Positions 1 through 7,316 of a stretch of DNA of 64,000 nucleotides are shown in pieces. The stretch is from Collinsella aerofaciens (lineage in GTDB: Bacteria > Actinomycetota > Coriobacteriia > Coriobacteriales > Coriobacteriaceae), in the NCBI RefSeq assembly GCF_002736145.1, contig NZ_CP024160.1:1-64000 (forward strand), in the 5' to 3' direction. Both the position numbers and the translations under genes were made by a program. The first letter of the stretch is position 1, and the number at the start of each line of letters is the position of its first letter. The notes beneath the pieces are model-generated. The model was not told where the DNA came from. It saw only the letters and a list, made by a program, of their open reading frames with translations, and did no database searches.

Positions 1-1
1 T

Positions 2-82
2 TTTGTCCCCGAAGCCGACGAAACGCGACATCGCGTCATTCGGCGGCACGCGTTCCGTGTCGATGCCGAAAACTGGGTGTAA
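2..82 (+). CDS. possible 3' end of a gene cut by the window edge
   Basis: Frame 2 is open from the window edge and ends at TAA 80-82, giving 26 residues rich in Arg, His, Glu and Asp that end in AENWV. The composition looks like coding sequence, but the piece is too short to assign and could be chance. No start is visible because it would lie outside the window. Confidence 0.25.
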   Translation, partial: FVPEADETRHRVIRRHAFRVDAENWV

Positions 83-140
83 CTGGAGTGACGGGACGGC
101 AGAACCGACGCCATCGAGTGGGAGTAGAAAATTTCTTAGT

Positions 141-183
141 TATGGGGGTATAAATTTGATTCTCTTTAGGATACACCCCCATA
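141..183. other. 9-bp perfect inverted repeat (hairpin), AT-rich loop
   Basis: TATGGGGGT at 141-149 pairs exactly with ACCCCCATA at 175-183 around an AT-rich 25-base loop. It lies about 280 bases before the AbiQ-like toxin gene. It could be a terminator of whatever ends at 82, a protein-binding site, or part of a structured antitoxin RNA. No long T-run follows it. Confidence 0.5.
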
Positions 184-188
184 AATAC

Positions 189-214
189 ATGAATTGATCT
201 ATATGAATTGATCT
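189..214 (+). repeat. short tandem direct repeat, 12-mer twice
   Basis: ATGAATTGATCT occurs at 189-200 and again at 203-214, separated by two bases. Only two copies are present. Type III antitoxin repeats are usually about 34-40 bases, so this is too short to be a typical antitoxin array. Confidence 0.6.
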
Positions 215-327
215 GCTGGCTCCAATGAAGATCAGAGGGTAACGGTCAGGGATGACGGCCTAGCGAGTGTTATTTTGAGAGCTACGCGCATCGAAGGCGA
301 CGTTTCGTGGTATAAACTACTTGCCGG

Positions 328-441
328 AAGCCGCGGCTTTCAGAGTACGGCTTACGTGTACGTTTAACCTCCGTGGGCGACGGGGTGCCGCAAGGCGTAG
401 AGTATCGCCCACCTGTAGGGGCCTGCAGCGATGCGGGCCCC
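328..441 (+). promoter_or_regulatory. structured leader upstream of the AbiQ-like toxin; candidate antitoxin RNA or attenuator
   Basis: Three self-complementary elements lie in the 140 bases before the toxin start: a perfect 12-base palindrome AAGCCGCGGCTT (328-339), GTGGGCGA (373-380) pairing with TCGCCCAC (405-412), and GGGGCC (418-423) pairing with GGCCCC (436-441). Type III toxin-antitoxin loci place an antitoxin RNA and an attenuating hairpin at this position. That this leader plays that role is inference; no tandem repeat of the expected length is visible. Confidence 0.35.
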
Positions 442-465
442 GCTTCGTATGAAGGAGCGCAACCG

Positions 466-915
466 GTGAAGATCGTATCTATCTCCCAGGACTTCTTCGA
501 CCTCGTCGATGGCGACCGCGAACTTATGCTCAAGCACAATCGCCCCTGCATCGTGGTGGTGAGGCTGCGCTTCCGCGGAAAGCGCAGGGACTTCGCCGTG
601 CCGCTGCGCTCCAACATCGCTCCCAACGTGCCCAAGGACCAGTACTTTGCGCTGCCGCCCCGCCCCACGACGCGTCCCGGCTGCCGCCACGGCATCCACT
701 ACATCAAGATGTTCCCCATAACCAAGGCCTACCAGCGTCGCTTCAGGATTGAGGGCTCGGCTTACTACGAGACGCTCCAACGCATCATCGACGGCAATAC
801 CAAGCGCATTGTCTCCGAGTGCCAGGCGTACCTCGACCGCTATGAGCGCGAGGGAAGGCCCCGCTTCGCCGTCGACATTGACCGCATCGTGGGCCTGCTG
901 GAGGGCGAGAAGTAG
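466..915 (+). CDS. AbiQ/ToxN-like type III toxin endoribonuclease
   Basis: This 149-residue protein starts at GTG 466, chosen because GAAGGAG at 451-457 sits 8 bases upstream; a longer frame back to 373 has no such site. The layout fits the AbiQ/ToxN fold: an N-terminal KIVSISQDFF strand, NRPCIVVV, FAVPLRSNI, an HGIHYIKMFPI core, and a C-terminal helix in which Y..TLQRIIDGN is followed by IVSECQAYLDRYE. Family members are RNA-cleaving toxins neutralised by a small RNA encoded just upstream and can act as phage-abortive systems. The gene follows a structured leader and ends at a strong terminator, so it looks like a self-contained unit. Assignment is from remembered motif resemblance; the missing tandem repeats are the main doubt. 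Confidence 0.68.
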   Translation: MKIVSISQDFFDLVDGDRELMLKHNRPCIVVVRLRFRGKRRDFAVPLRSNIAPNVPKDQYFALPPRPTTRPGCRHGIHYIKMFPITKAYQRRFRIEGSAYYETLQRIIDGNTKRIVSECQAYLDRYEREGRPRFAVDIDRIVGLLEGEK

Positions 916-939
916 GGCGCCTCGGCTCAGCCTCGAGCC

Positions 940-963
940 ATGCGGAGACGCTCCGCATTTTTG
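940..963 (+). terminator. rho-independent terminator of the AbiQ-like gene
   Basis: ATGCGGAG (940-947) and CTCCGCAT (951-958) form a perfect 8-bp stem with an ACG loop, followed by a T-run. It lies 25 bases after the toxin stop codon. Confidence 0.85.
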
Positions 964-1446
964 AATGCCGCGCGTGCGCCCCAAATACTTGAAAAACAAG
1001 CTGTGAAGTGCGGCGCGCCCGTACCCGTGTACAGCCATCGCCATCAGCGTCTGCGGTGCGCTACGACATCAGGTTGATTTTCAATCTCAACGCAACAGTC
1101 TGAGCGTACCCCGAGTTTCCGCAGCTAGCGCAACGCGGAAATAGCTCACGGCGCCTGGCGACCGCCCCGTTTCCGCAGGTGGAGAGGCTATGGAGGCCGG
1201 TGCCCCCATGCCGCCTCCGCATGCTCCGCCAGCCCGCCGCGCAGCCGTTCCGGACTCAGCGCAACGGGCCCTCCGACCCATGTCCCGGCCCGACGCCTAC
1301 CCCGTCAGCGGCCCCTCGCCCCTCGCGGCCCTGGCCCTGTCGATGCAGCCGGGCGTGAGGTCGAGCTCGCCGGGCGCCAGCTCCTCTATCCCGAACACCC
1401 CATAGTCTTTCTGGGATAATGGCGTTATCGAGAAAGTGGGTGGGAA
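964..1446. other. gene-free stretch, possibly decayed sequence
   Basis: No frame with a credible start and ribosome site was found. Read on the minus strand, about 1310-1410 gives a short coding-like run (FGIEELAPGELDLTPG...) ending at a stop, which could be a gene tail. The rest is very GC-rich and gives only Ala/Arg/Pro-rich frames typical of non-coding reading. Confidence 0.4.
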
Positions 1447-3126
1447 ATGGATTGCCAGTCTCTGTACGACGAGTTCGCGGACAAGGCGTTGGCGGACATC
1501 AAGCTATCGAAGAAGTTCGCAGGCGTCAATGAGTTCAACAGCGGATTCCTTTTTGGAACCGATGATTGCAATTGCGCAAGCATGAAGCAGATGCAGCGAA
1601 ACTGGGCTGCAGCGGCGCCTGGCCTATTCGCTGACTTTGCAAGGAAGCTGGCATCTAGGCATTCCATCGAAACCTTCGACCTGCCATCCACGTCAAGATG
1701 GAAGAACGCCGGCTTCGGTTACATTGCGGACGGGGGGAAGCATGCATGCGTCATGCTGTGGCCAAGCATCGACCATAGCCCGCTTAACCACACTAAGAGC
1801 AACTCCATGTTCTGGGCGTTCGAGTTGGTGGAGAACGGGGAGGTTGACGACGTCTACCTTGTATGGCTTGCGGATGAGGCCAACGTCAAGCTCCGCGAGA
1901 GTCTCGGCTACTGGTACGAGTCTTTCTCTCCGCGCGGCGTCAAGCACGTCTCTGCAACAGATTGGTTCGAGAGGACTTTCGGAAAGGAAGAGGCCGACCT
2001 TTTGGCCGACGTGGCTGGCAGGGTGAGAACGGAGGGTCGACTTGTCCAGGGGTTCACGGTTGTTGCCCTGCCCACCGAGCATGAGCTCGGCTCCTTCAGA
2101 CGAGAGCTCCTTCACGACTACGAGGCGATCGAGCTTCCTCTTATCAGGTACCGTCTGATGGGAAGAGGGATGTCGGAGCGCGACATCGATATCTTGGCGC
2201 GCAACATTCAGCGCAAAGATCTGTTCGAAATACTCTTCGGGCAAGCCAGCTTCGCCGTCAGCTTTCTGTCGTCAGAGTGGCGCTACAGGCTCAACACCCT
2301 CTCCGAGAATGTCGAGCAGACCGGGACGGTCGCTGGCTACATCAAGGCGATAGAGCAGATGATGTTCGACCTTCTTCCGCTTTGGGCGAACAGGGACTAC
2401 AAGGTGGCGTTTGGCGCCGTAAAGGCCTGGAACCCTGCCGTCCCGCTCACCTCAGCCCTCCTGGCGGAGAAGGACAAAGAGGCAACGTTGGGCCCGCTTG
2501 CCTATCTATTTGCAAGCTACCAGCACAAATACTTCAACGTGCGCATCTACGATCCTGAGATTGATTACAAGTCCTTTCGCGAGCTCCTGTTCGGGCGGCT
2601 GCGGTCGTTCATGGACGACACCCGCAATGGGAAGCTCCATAAGTCCAACTTCTACGACCTGGGCAAGGTTAGGGAAATCAGGGACGAGGTTCTTGACATC
2701 ATGTTCATGCTGCTCGGCGGCCTACGGCTCGACGAAGAACAGCTCAAGTATCTTGACGGCATGAGAGCCCAGGGCGAATCGAGCCCCGACGACCTCGCGG
2801 AGATGGCAAAGGTCCTCAATGAAGGACTCGATGGTTTAACCGTCAGCTCAATCGAGAGCGCGCATCTCATCGCTATAGAGCATCATGACGACACCCACCT
2901 CTGGTCCATCGCCCTGTCGATAATGGGTGACGGGATCGACATCCATAACTCCTACTACTACTCTCCGCTGCGCGGGCTGTCGCAGGATGAAGAGCTGGAA
3001 AACATTGATCGCCTATTCAGAAGGTACCGCTCGGAAAGGTGCGCCTCTGATGCCCTTGCAGAGGTTCTGACCGAGTACGTCGTCTTTAGCGTTAAATCCA
3101 AGCCGTTTCATGTCCCTTTGCAATAG
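1447..3126 (+). CDS. 559-residue protein of unknown function beside a WYL regulator
   Basis: I do not recognise this protein. It is soluble-looking, without signal peptide or clear membrane helices, rich in Trp, Tyr, Phe and acidic residues. The first 130 residues contain paired cysteines (DDCNCAS) and a mixed alpha/beta pattern; the remainder is mostly helical. The start ATG 1447 has only a weak G-rich ribosome site (GTGGGTGGG). Its last 35 bases overlap the 3' end of the convergent WYL-domain gene, so the two genes are tightly packed. Large unknown proteins next to WYL regulators are common in phage-defence loci, and the AbiQ-like toxin lies just upstream; a defence role is therefore a hypothesis only. 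Confidence 0.8.
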   Translation: MDCQSLYDEFADKALADIKLSKKFAGVNEFNSGFLFGTDDCNCASMKQMQRNWAAAAPGLFADFARKLASRHSIETFDLPSTSRWKNAGFGYIADGGKHACVMLWPSIDHSPLNHTKSNSMFWAFELVENGEVDDVYLVWLADEANVKLRESLGYWYESFSPRGVKHVSATDWFERTFGKEEADLLADVAGRVRTEGRLVQGFTVVALPTEHELGSFRRELLHDYEAIELPLIRYRLMGRGMSERDIDILARNIQRKDLFEILFGQASFAVSFLSSEWRYRLNTLSENVEQTGTVAGYIKAIEQMMFDLLPLWANRDYKVAFGAVKAWNPAVPLTSALLAEKDKEATLGPLAYLFASYQHKYFNVRIYDPEIDYKSFRELLFGRLRSFMDDTRNGKLHKSNFYDLGKVREIRDEVLDIMFMLLGGLRLDEEQLKYLDGMRAQGESSPDDLAEMAKVLNEGLDGLTVSSIESAHLIAIEHHDDTHLWSIALSIMGDGIDIHNSYYYSPLRGLSQDEELENIDRLFRRYRSERCASDALAEVLTEYVVFSVKSKPFHVPLQ

Positions 3127-4291
3127 CATCTCGCTCGGCTCCCAGAGCGCTTTCAAGCATGGAGATATAGCCCTCGTGCGCCGCCTCGTAATCTTCGACG
3201 AACTGCCGAAGCGTATCGGCGCTGCATGACGAAAGGCCTCGAAAGGTCCTGGCCCAGGTGAGGCCTTTCGGCTTTGCAAGGAAAACGCCTCCTCCCATAC
3301 CGAAAAGCCAACGGTAGAGGGTTGGAGACAGCTGCGTCCTCACGCAGGCGTAGCCATGGGGATTGCCGGCATCGTCCTCGGAGACGTGCGAAAAAACCAA
3401 GTCGTGGCCGAACCTGTCGTAGGCATATTGGGCGCAACGCCCCTCGACTTTGAGGAAAAGCGTCCTGCTGGTCCCGTCGCCGTACATGTCAATCCGCTCT
3501 CGGACGTCGGCGGCCACCCTTCTCCTAAGCTCGTCAACCCTGCCGGGGTTGCGGAGCTTCTTCCCCGATACCATCGCGTTCGTCATATGGTCCAGCCTGC
3601 GGAAAAAGGGTTCGCCCTCGGGAACCTTGTCAGTTGTCACGCAGGTCTCAAGATAGTAGTGTCCGAAGCTGTAGACGAGGCAAACGGGGTCTTCGGACGA
3701 GATCTGGCGGTCAATCAGCTCATCCCCGTTCATCAAGTGGCGGCGATAACGGAAGCAGAGCTGTTCGTTGTTGCGAATCGCGGAGGAGGCGGCGACCATC
3801 GCCGCAAGTGCGTTCATGCCCTCATGGGTTTCGCGCTCATCGACAAAGATCGATTCGACCATCTCTTCCAGCTCGCGGTCGGACATGATTTCCTCGAGCT
3901 TCGCGCAAAGGCGAGCGCGCTGCTCCTCATTGACGAACTTGCTCGTTCTCACCATGCCCATCAGGAGCGAAGAGTCATGCGATGAAAAGGGCTTTGCCGC
4001 GCAGCGGTACCCGGTTTTCTCGCCCCGCCCGGGCTTTATGACTTCGGCTCCGAAGGGGCTGCATGATGCCAAAGCGTCGAGATCGGCGCGGACGGAGTTT
4101 TCGGCCACATTGCTCCCCGACAGTCGCGAGAGAACCCGAGCTATTTCCTGCGAGGTGAGTCCCTCGTTCTCGTCGGTGAAATCGCATAGCAGGCGCGCGA
4201 CTGCCAGCAAGCGCTGTCGCGTTCCGCTCTCAATCGTGCCGCATCTCTCGAGAAAAGCCGCTATCTCAATGTCCGTCAGCTTCCTCGACAT
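3092..4291 (-). CDS. WYL-domain transcriptional regulator
   Basis: A 399-residue regulator. The start ATG at 4291 (MSRKLTD...) is preferred over an upstream ATG at 4318 because GAGGA lies just before it. The N-terminal ~90 residues form a winged helix (SQEIARVLSRL...ENSVRADLDAL), followed by a helical segment and a WYL-type sensor region around residues 170-260 (LCFRYRRH..., PVCLVYSFGHYYLETC) and a C-terminal extension. WYL regulators often repress defence genes and respond to nucleic-acid or nucleotide ligands. The gene is convergent and overlapping with the unknown 559-residue gene and divergent from two small membrane proteins. A palindrome overlaps its own predicted -10, suggesting autoregulation. 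Confidence 0.85.
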   Translation of the reverse strand: MSRKLTDIEIAAFLERCGTIESGTRQRLLAVARLLCDFTDENEGLTSQEIARVLSRLSGSNVAENSVRADLDALASCSPFGAEVIKPGRGEKTGYRCAAKPFSSHDSSLLMGMVRTSKFVNEEQRARLCAKLEEIMSDRELEEMVESIFVDERETHEGMNALAAMVAASSAIRNNEQLCFRYRRHLMNGDELIDRQISSEDPVCLVYSFGHYYLETCVTTDKVPEGEPFFRRLDHMTNAMVSGKKLRNPGRVDELRRRVAADVRERIDMYGDGTSRTLFLKVEGRCAQYAYDRFGHDLVFSHVSEDDAGNPHGYACVRTQLSPTLYRWLFGMGGGVFLAKPKGLTWARTFRGLSSCSADTLRQFVEDYEAAHEGYISMLESALGAERDAIAKGHETAWI

Positions 4292-4310
4292 GGTTTCCTC
4301 GTTTCTATTG

Positions 4311-4336
4311 AATGACATTAAATATTGTAGGTCATT
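4311..4336. promoter_or_regulatory. candidate WYL-regulator operator overlapping its -10
   Basis: AATGAC (4311-4316) and GTCATT (4331-4336) are a perfect inverted repeat with centres 20 bases apart, about two helical turns. Between them, on the minus strand, lies TACAAT (4329-4324), a good -10 for the WYL gene. The position between divergent genes suits autorepression. Confidence 0.5.
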
Positions 4337-4413
4337 AGAGCGTCTGCATTCGAACGGCAGGGCTCTTATTCGAGAAACTGTCCTCAGTAAAACCCGTAGA
4401 GGAGGAGGAACTG

Positions 4414-4584
4414 ATGACCGACAAGAGCCGTTTGGAAGATAAGCACTTCGAAAAGGCGGGAAGTGGCCGCGACATGGACACGTGGTTCTTCAGGTTGATG
4501 GCCGCCGCCGTGACGTGCATGACCGTGGCGCTCCTCGCTGGAATGGCATGCCACATCGCCCTCACGCTCAAGCTGCTCGCCTAG
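4414..4584 (+). CDS. small single-pass membrane protein
   Basis: A 56-residue protein with a very strong ribosome site (GGAGGAGGAA) before ATG 4414. The first 25 residues are charged and the rest is one hydrophobic helix (LMAAAVTCMTVALLAGMACHIALTLKLLA). It is followed 24 bases later by another small protein with a hydrophobic segment, and both probably form a bicistron ending at the terminator near 4865. Function is unknown; membrane toxin, holin-like peptide or accessory membrane subunit are all possible. Confidence 0.6.
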   Translation: MTDKSRLEDKHFEKAGSGRDMDTWFFRLMAAAVTCMTVALLAGMACHIALTLKLLA

Positions 4585-4608
4585 ACTAACCCCACGAAAG
4601 GAACGACC

Positions 4609-4839
4609 ATGGACAGCAAGAACATCGCAAAGGCCGCCACCGAGCTCGTCGACTCGCCCGAGGGTGCGCTGAAGACCGTCAGGGAAGCCATCGGGTACGC
4701 GCTCGAGGCCAACCCAACGAAGGAGCAGGCCGCCATTGCGGTCGCCGCGCTGATGGCGTCGGTCGCCTTCTATGCGATCAAGAAGAACTACAGTTTCGCA
4801 TACGACAAGCTGTCGTTCACCGCGCCGTCGGCCGGGTAG
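4609..4839 (+). CDS. small protein with a hydrophobic helix, unknown function
   Basis: A 76-residue protein starting at ATG 4609 with GAAAGGA upstream. The N-terminal half is a charged amphipathic helix (ATELVDSPEGALKTVREAIGYAL); a hydrophobic stretch follows (AAIAVAALMASVAFYAI), then a short polar tail. It is second in an apparent bicistron with the 56-residue membrane protein and ends 25 bases before a strong terminator. Not recognised; context links it to the accessory island at the left of the window. Confidence 0.6.
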   Translation: MDSKNIAKAATELVDSPEGALKTVREAIGYALEANPTKEQAAIAVAALMASVAFYAIKKNYSFAYDKLSFTAPSAG

Positions 4840-4863
4840 TGCGAGCGAGGGAAACGCCCAGAA

Positions 4864-4900
4864 GGAGGGCCGGAGCCATAGGCCCCGGCCCTCTCTCGTT
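4864..4900 (+). terminator. terminator after the two small membrane-protein genes
   Basis: GAGGGCCGG (4865-4873) pairs perfectly with CCGGCCCTC (4885-4893), followed by TCTCGTTT. Confidence 0.75.
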
Positions 4901-4956
4901 TGCACTCCTACCCCGAACAGGACTCCTCGCCGAAGCCCCTTGAGCATCGGGCGCCA

Positions 4957-5397
4957 CTATCGAGCGTGCGCGTTTTCGTAGGCCTCTTTGATTTCTTCTG
5001 GCAAGCCATCGGGAATCAGTGCCTTAAGCCTGTCCTCGCCGCCATCTTGCATCGCCTGTTCGTAGTACCAGCATTTGAACTTCAGCATGTCCAGCGCACG
5101 GTTCATGTTCGCGATCTCCGATTCCATGTGGGCCTTCCGCTCTTCGAACATAGCCTTGCGCTGGGGGTATGTAGATGGGCCCTCCGCGCACCATTCCATG
5201 AACAGCCGGATGTCCTTGATCTCCATCCCTGCCTTCTTTAGGCATTCGATGACTCGAAGCGCCTCGAGTTCCTTATCGCCAAATCGGCGAATGCCGGATG
5301 TTCGCTCCAATCCAGGGAACAATCCCTGCTTGTCGTAATAGCGCAGCGTGGAAACGGGCAAGCCGAACATCTCCGCCACCTGTCCGATTGTGTACAT
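4957..5397 (-). CDS. MerR-family transcriptional regulator
   Basis: A 146-residue protein. Residues 1-70 are a classic MerR winged helix (MYTIGQVAEMFGLPVSTLRYYDKQGLFPG, then RRFGDKELEALRVIECLKKAGM). The rest is a long dimerising coiled coil (RKAMFEERKAHMESEIANMNRALDMLKFKCWYYEQA). It has no metal-site cysteine pair, so it resembles the TipA/BltR-like or aldehyde/organic-responsive branch. It is divergent from a carboxymuconolactone decarboxylase-cupin gene, and a MerR-type promoter palindrome lies between them. Confidence 0.92.
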   Translation of the reverse strand: MYTIGQVAEMFGLPVSTLRYYDKQGLFPGLERTSGIRRFGDKELEALRVIECLKKAGMEIKDIRLFMEWCAEGPSTYPQRKAMFEERKAHMESEIANMNRALDMLKFKCWYYEQAMQDGGEDRLKALIPDGLPEEIKEAYENAHAR

Positions 5398-5428
5398 GGC
5401 GCCTCCGAATTAATCCTGAATTCATCCC

Positions 5429-5459
5429 TTGACCTAAAGTGAGGTTTAGGTATTACCTT
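5429..5459 (+). promoter_or_regulatory. MerR-type promoter with operator in a long spacer
   Basis: TTGACC at 5429-5434 is a -35. CCTAAA (5433-5438) and TTTAGG (5445-5450) form an inverted repeat between it and a weak TACCTT -10 at 5454-5459, which gives a 19-base spacer. MerR regulators act by twisting promoters with 19-20 base spacers, so this is the likely control point for the CMD-cupin gene on the right. Confidence 0.65.
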
Positions 5460-5618
5460 CATTTTCGTCAATAGAACAAGAAACGCAAGGGGTGTCCGTA
5501 ATCGCCGGACATCCCGCTCTGGAGCAGGCGTGGCGAATGGGCATGGGAATCGAGCCGGGCTGTTTGGCCGCGCGGAAGCAGATTTGTGCCTAATACCATC
5601 GACAGGAGGAAATAAATT

Positions 5619-6383
5619 ATGGCAATTAAGCAGACGGCGGGCAGAGATGCCCTGGGGGAGTTCGCTCCCAAATTCGCACAGCTCAATGACGACGTGCTGT
5701 TCGGCGAGGTATGGAGCCGGGAGGGCGAGCTTTCCCTGCGCGACCGCAGCGTGGTGACGGTGGTTGCCCTGATGTCGCAGGGGCTGACGGACTCTTCGTT
5801 CAAATATCACCTGACGTCTGCAAAGAACAACGGCGTGACCAAGGCGGAGATAGCGGAGATCCTTACGCATGCAGCGTTTTATGCGGGTTGGCCCAAGGCG
5901 TGGGCTGCCTCCCGCATGGCGAAGGAGGTCTGGGCGGATGACGATGCCGCCGACGCAAAGGCGCAGCACCAAAACGAGATGGCGTTTCCCATCGGTGCCC
6001 CCAACGACGCATTCGCGAAGTACTTTATCGGTCAAAGCTACCTCGCGCCCCTTTCCACCGAGCAGGTCGGCGTCTACAACGTGACGTTTGAGCCTGGCTG
6101 CCGCAACAACTGGCATATCCATCACGCCAAAAGCGGTGGCGGACAAATTCTCGTCTGCGTGGCTGGTCGAGGGTTTTACCAGGAGTGGGGCAAGCCGGCA
6201 CAGGAGCTGCGCCCCGGCGACGTGGTCAACATCGCCCCGGGAGTGAAGCACTGGCACGGCGCCGCGCCCGACAGCTGGTTCTCACATCTCGCGTTGGAGG
6301 TTCCGGGCGAGGAGGCTTCCAACGAGTGGTTGGAGCCTGTGAACGACGAGGAATATCTCAAAACGACTAACAAGGAGGCTTAA
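5619..6383 (+). CDS. carboxymuconolactone decarboxylase-like / cupin fusion protein
   Basis: A 254-residue two-domain protein. Residues about 10-115 are an AhpD/carboxymuconolactone-decarboxylase-like helical domain (LRDRSVVTVVALMSQGL, HLTSAKNNGVTKAEIAEILTHAAFYAGWPKAW), without the CxxC of true AhpD. Residues about 140-230 are a cupin with metal ligands (NNWHIHHAKSGGGQILVCVAGRGFYQEWG, PGDVVNIAPGVKHWHGA). ATG 5619 follows AGGAGG. Such fusions are usually linked to quinone or aldehyde stress and to MerR regulators; the divergent MerR gene with its operator supports inducible expression. The substrate is not predictable from sequence. Confidence 0.92.
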   Translation: MAIKQTAGRDALGEFAPKFAQLNDDVLFGEVWSREGELSLRDRSVVTVVALMSQGLTDSSFKYHLTSAKNNGVTKAEIAEILTHAAFYAGWPKAWAASRMAKEVWADDDAADAKAQHQNEMAFPIGAPNDAFAKYFIGQSYLAPLSTEQVGVYNVTFEPGCRNNWHIHHAKSGGGQILVCVAGRGFYQEWGKPAQELRPGDVVNIAPGVKHWHGAAPDSWFSHLALEVPGEEASNEWLEPVNDEEYLKTTNKEA

Positions 6384-6646
6384 GCACCGTCGCCCGTCCG
6401 CGTCACCGAGAGCAGGGCGCCCAAATCGGCCTGGATCGCCTCTGCCTTGCTTCCAAGCTGCAATGGGGCGGAGTCGCCCGTGACATTGACGCTCAGCAGG
6501 TGCGCATCCAGCAGCTTCGTGGTCATGCTCCAAAACGGGAGCGTGATGATGCCAGGGGTTATTTCGCCCACGCCGAGCTCCAACAACAGCACGCGGCCAT
6601 TGCCGCGCTCGCTCACAAAGCGCTCGTGTCGCTCGAGGTTCTCGTG
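6380..6646 (-). pseudogene. remnant of a sirtuin (SIR2-family deacetylase), C-terminal part, copy 2
   Basis: The minus strand reads LLLELGVGEITPGIITLPFWSMT and then ...LLSVNVTG..., which matches the C-terminal Rossmann region of the SIR2 family usually paired with macrodomain proteins. Nothing upstream supplies the NAD-binding N-terminus or zinc ribbon. It joins in a different frame to a second remnant of the same type (6647-7001), so neither can make a working enzyme. Confidence 0.7.
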
Positions 6647-7001
6647 CGAAGGCCGGGGCCATATCGCCATCAACGAGAATCGTCTCACATGAAGTATCGG
6701 GCGCCATGGCCTGGCTGTAGTTGAACACGGTGAACGTGGTGTGTTCGCAGGCGTTTGCGATCTGAGCGAGCATGTGCTTTATGACGCCGTTGCGCAATCC
6801 CACGCCCAGTTCAAGGAAAAGAATCTTCTGATGCGCGTGCGCATCGAACCAGTCGGATACCTTGCGGTACTGCTCTTTGTCCACAGCGTTCAGGGAAATC
6901 TCGCGGTCAACCGCCTGCTCGGTTGGAGGCGGGGACCCGAGTTCGCCCACGCCCAGGAGCTGCTCAGCGCCTATTCCGAAGGGGGCATGCGAGCGGTATC
7001 G
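6647..7001 (-). pseudogene. remnant of a sirtuin (SIR2-family), C-terminal part, copy 1
   Basis: The minus strand reads EQYRKVSDWFDAHAHQ, then ILFLELGVGLRNGVIK, then ...ETILVDGDMA, a second copy of the sirtuin C-terminal motif (LELGVG occurs in both pieces). The two pieces are in different frames, so two tandem sirtuin genes, or a duplicated gene, have collapsed into each other. Upstream of about 7001 the frame loses protein-like character. Confidence 0.68.
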
Positions 7002-7316
7002 GCTCGTCACGATTTCCGTAGTTGAACTTGGCTGTGGACTCCTTACAAGTCTTGCTCGAGGTCGAGCGGAGGCTGGGCTCTGCCGAATCGGAGCAATGGC
7101 GACCAAAAATGTTGCCAGAAGACGCCGTCGACGCTGTTTGCGATGGGGCAGAGCTCGATGGCGGTTCGGCACAGTCTGTTTCGTCGGTTTCACGGGGCGT
7201 TGATGGCGTGAAGGCGACTGTTGGAAAAAGCTCATTTCCGTGGGGAAGAAACTTCTCGGTGAGTAAAGCTCATCGGAGCGGGGATAGAGCTTTGTCTGCG
7301 GGGTACGAAATGCTGG

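Noticed and set aside
189-214. Short tandem repeats as type III antitoxin array
   Set aside because: Twelve bases twice is too short and lies 250 bases from the toxin start.
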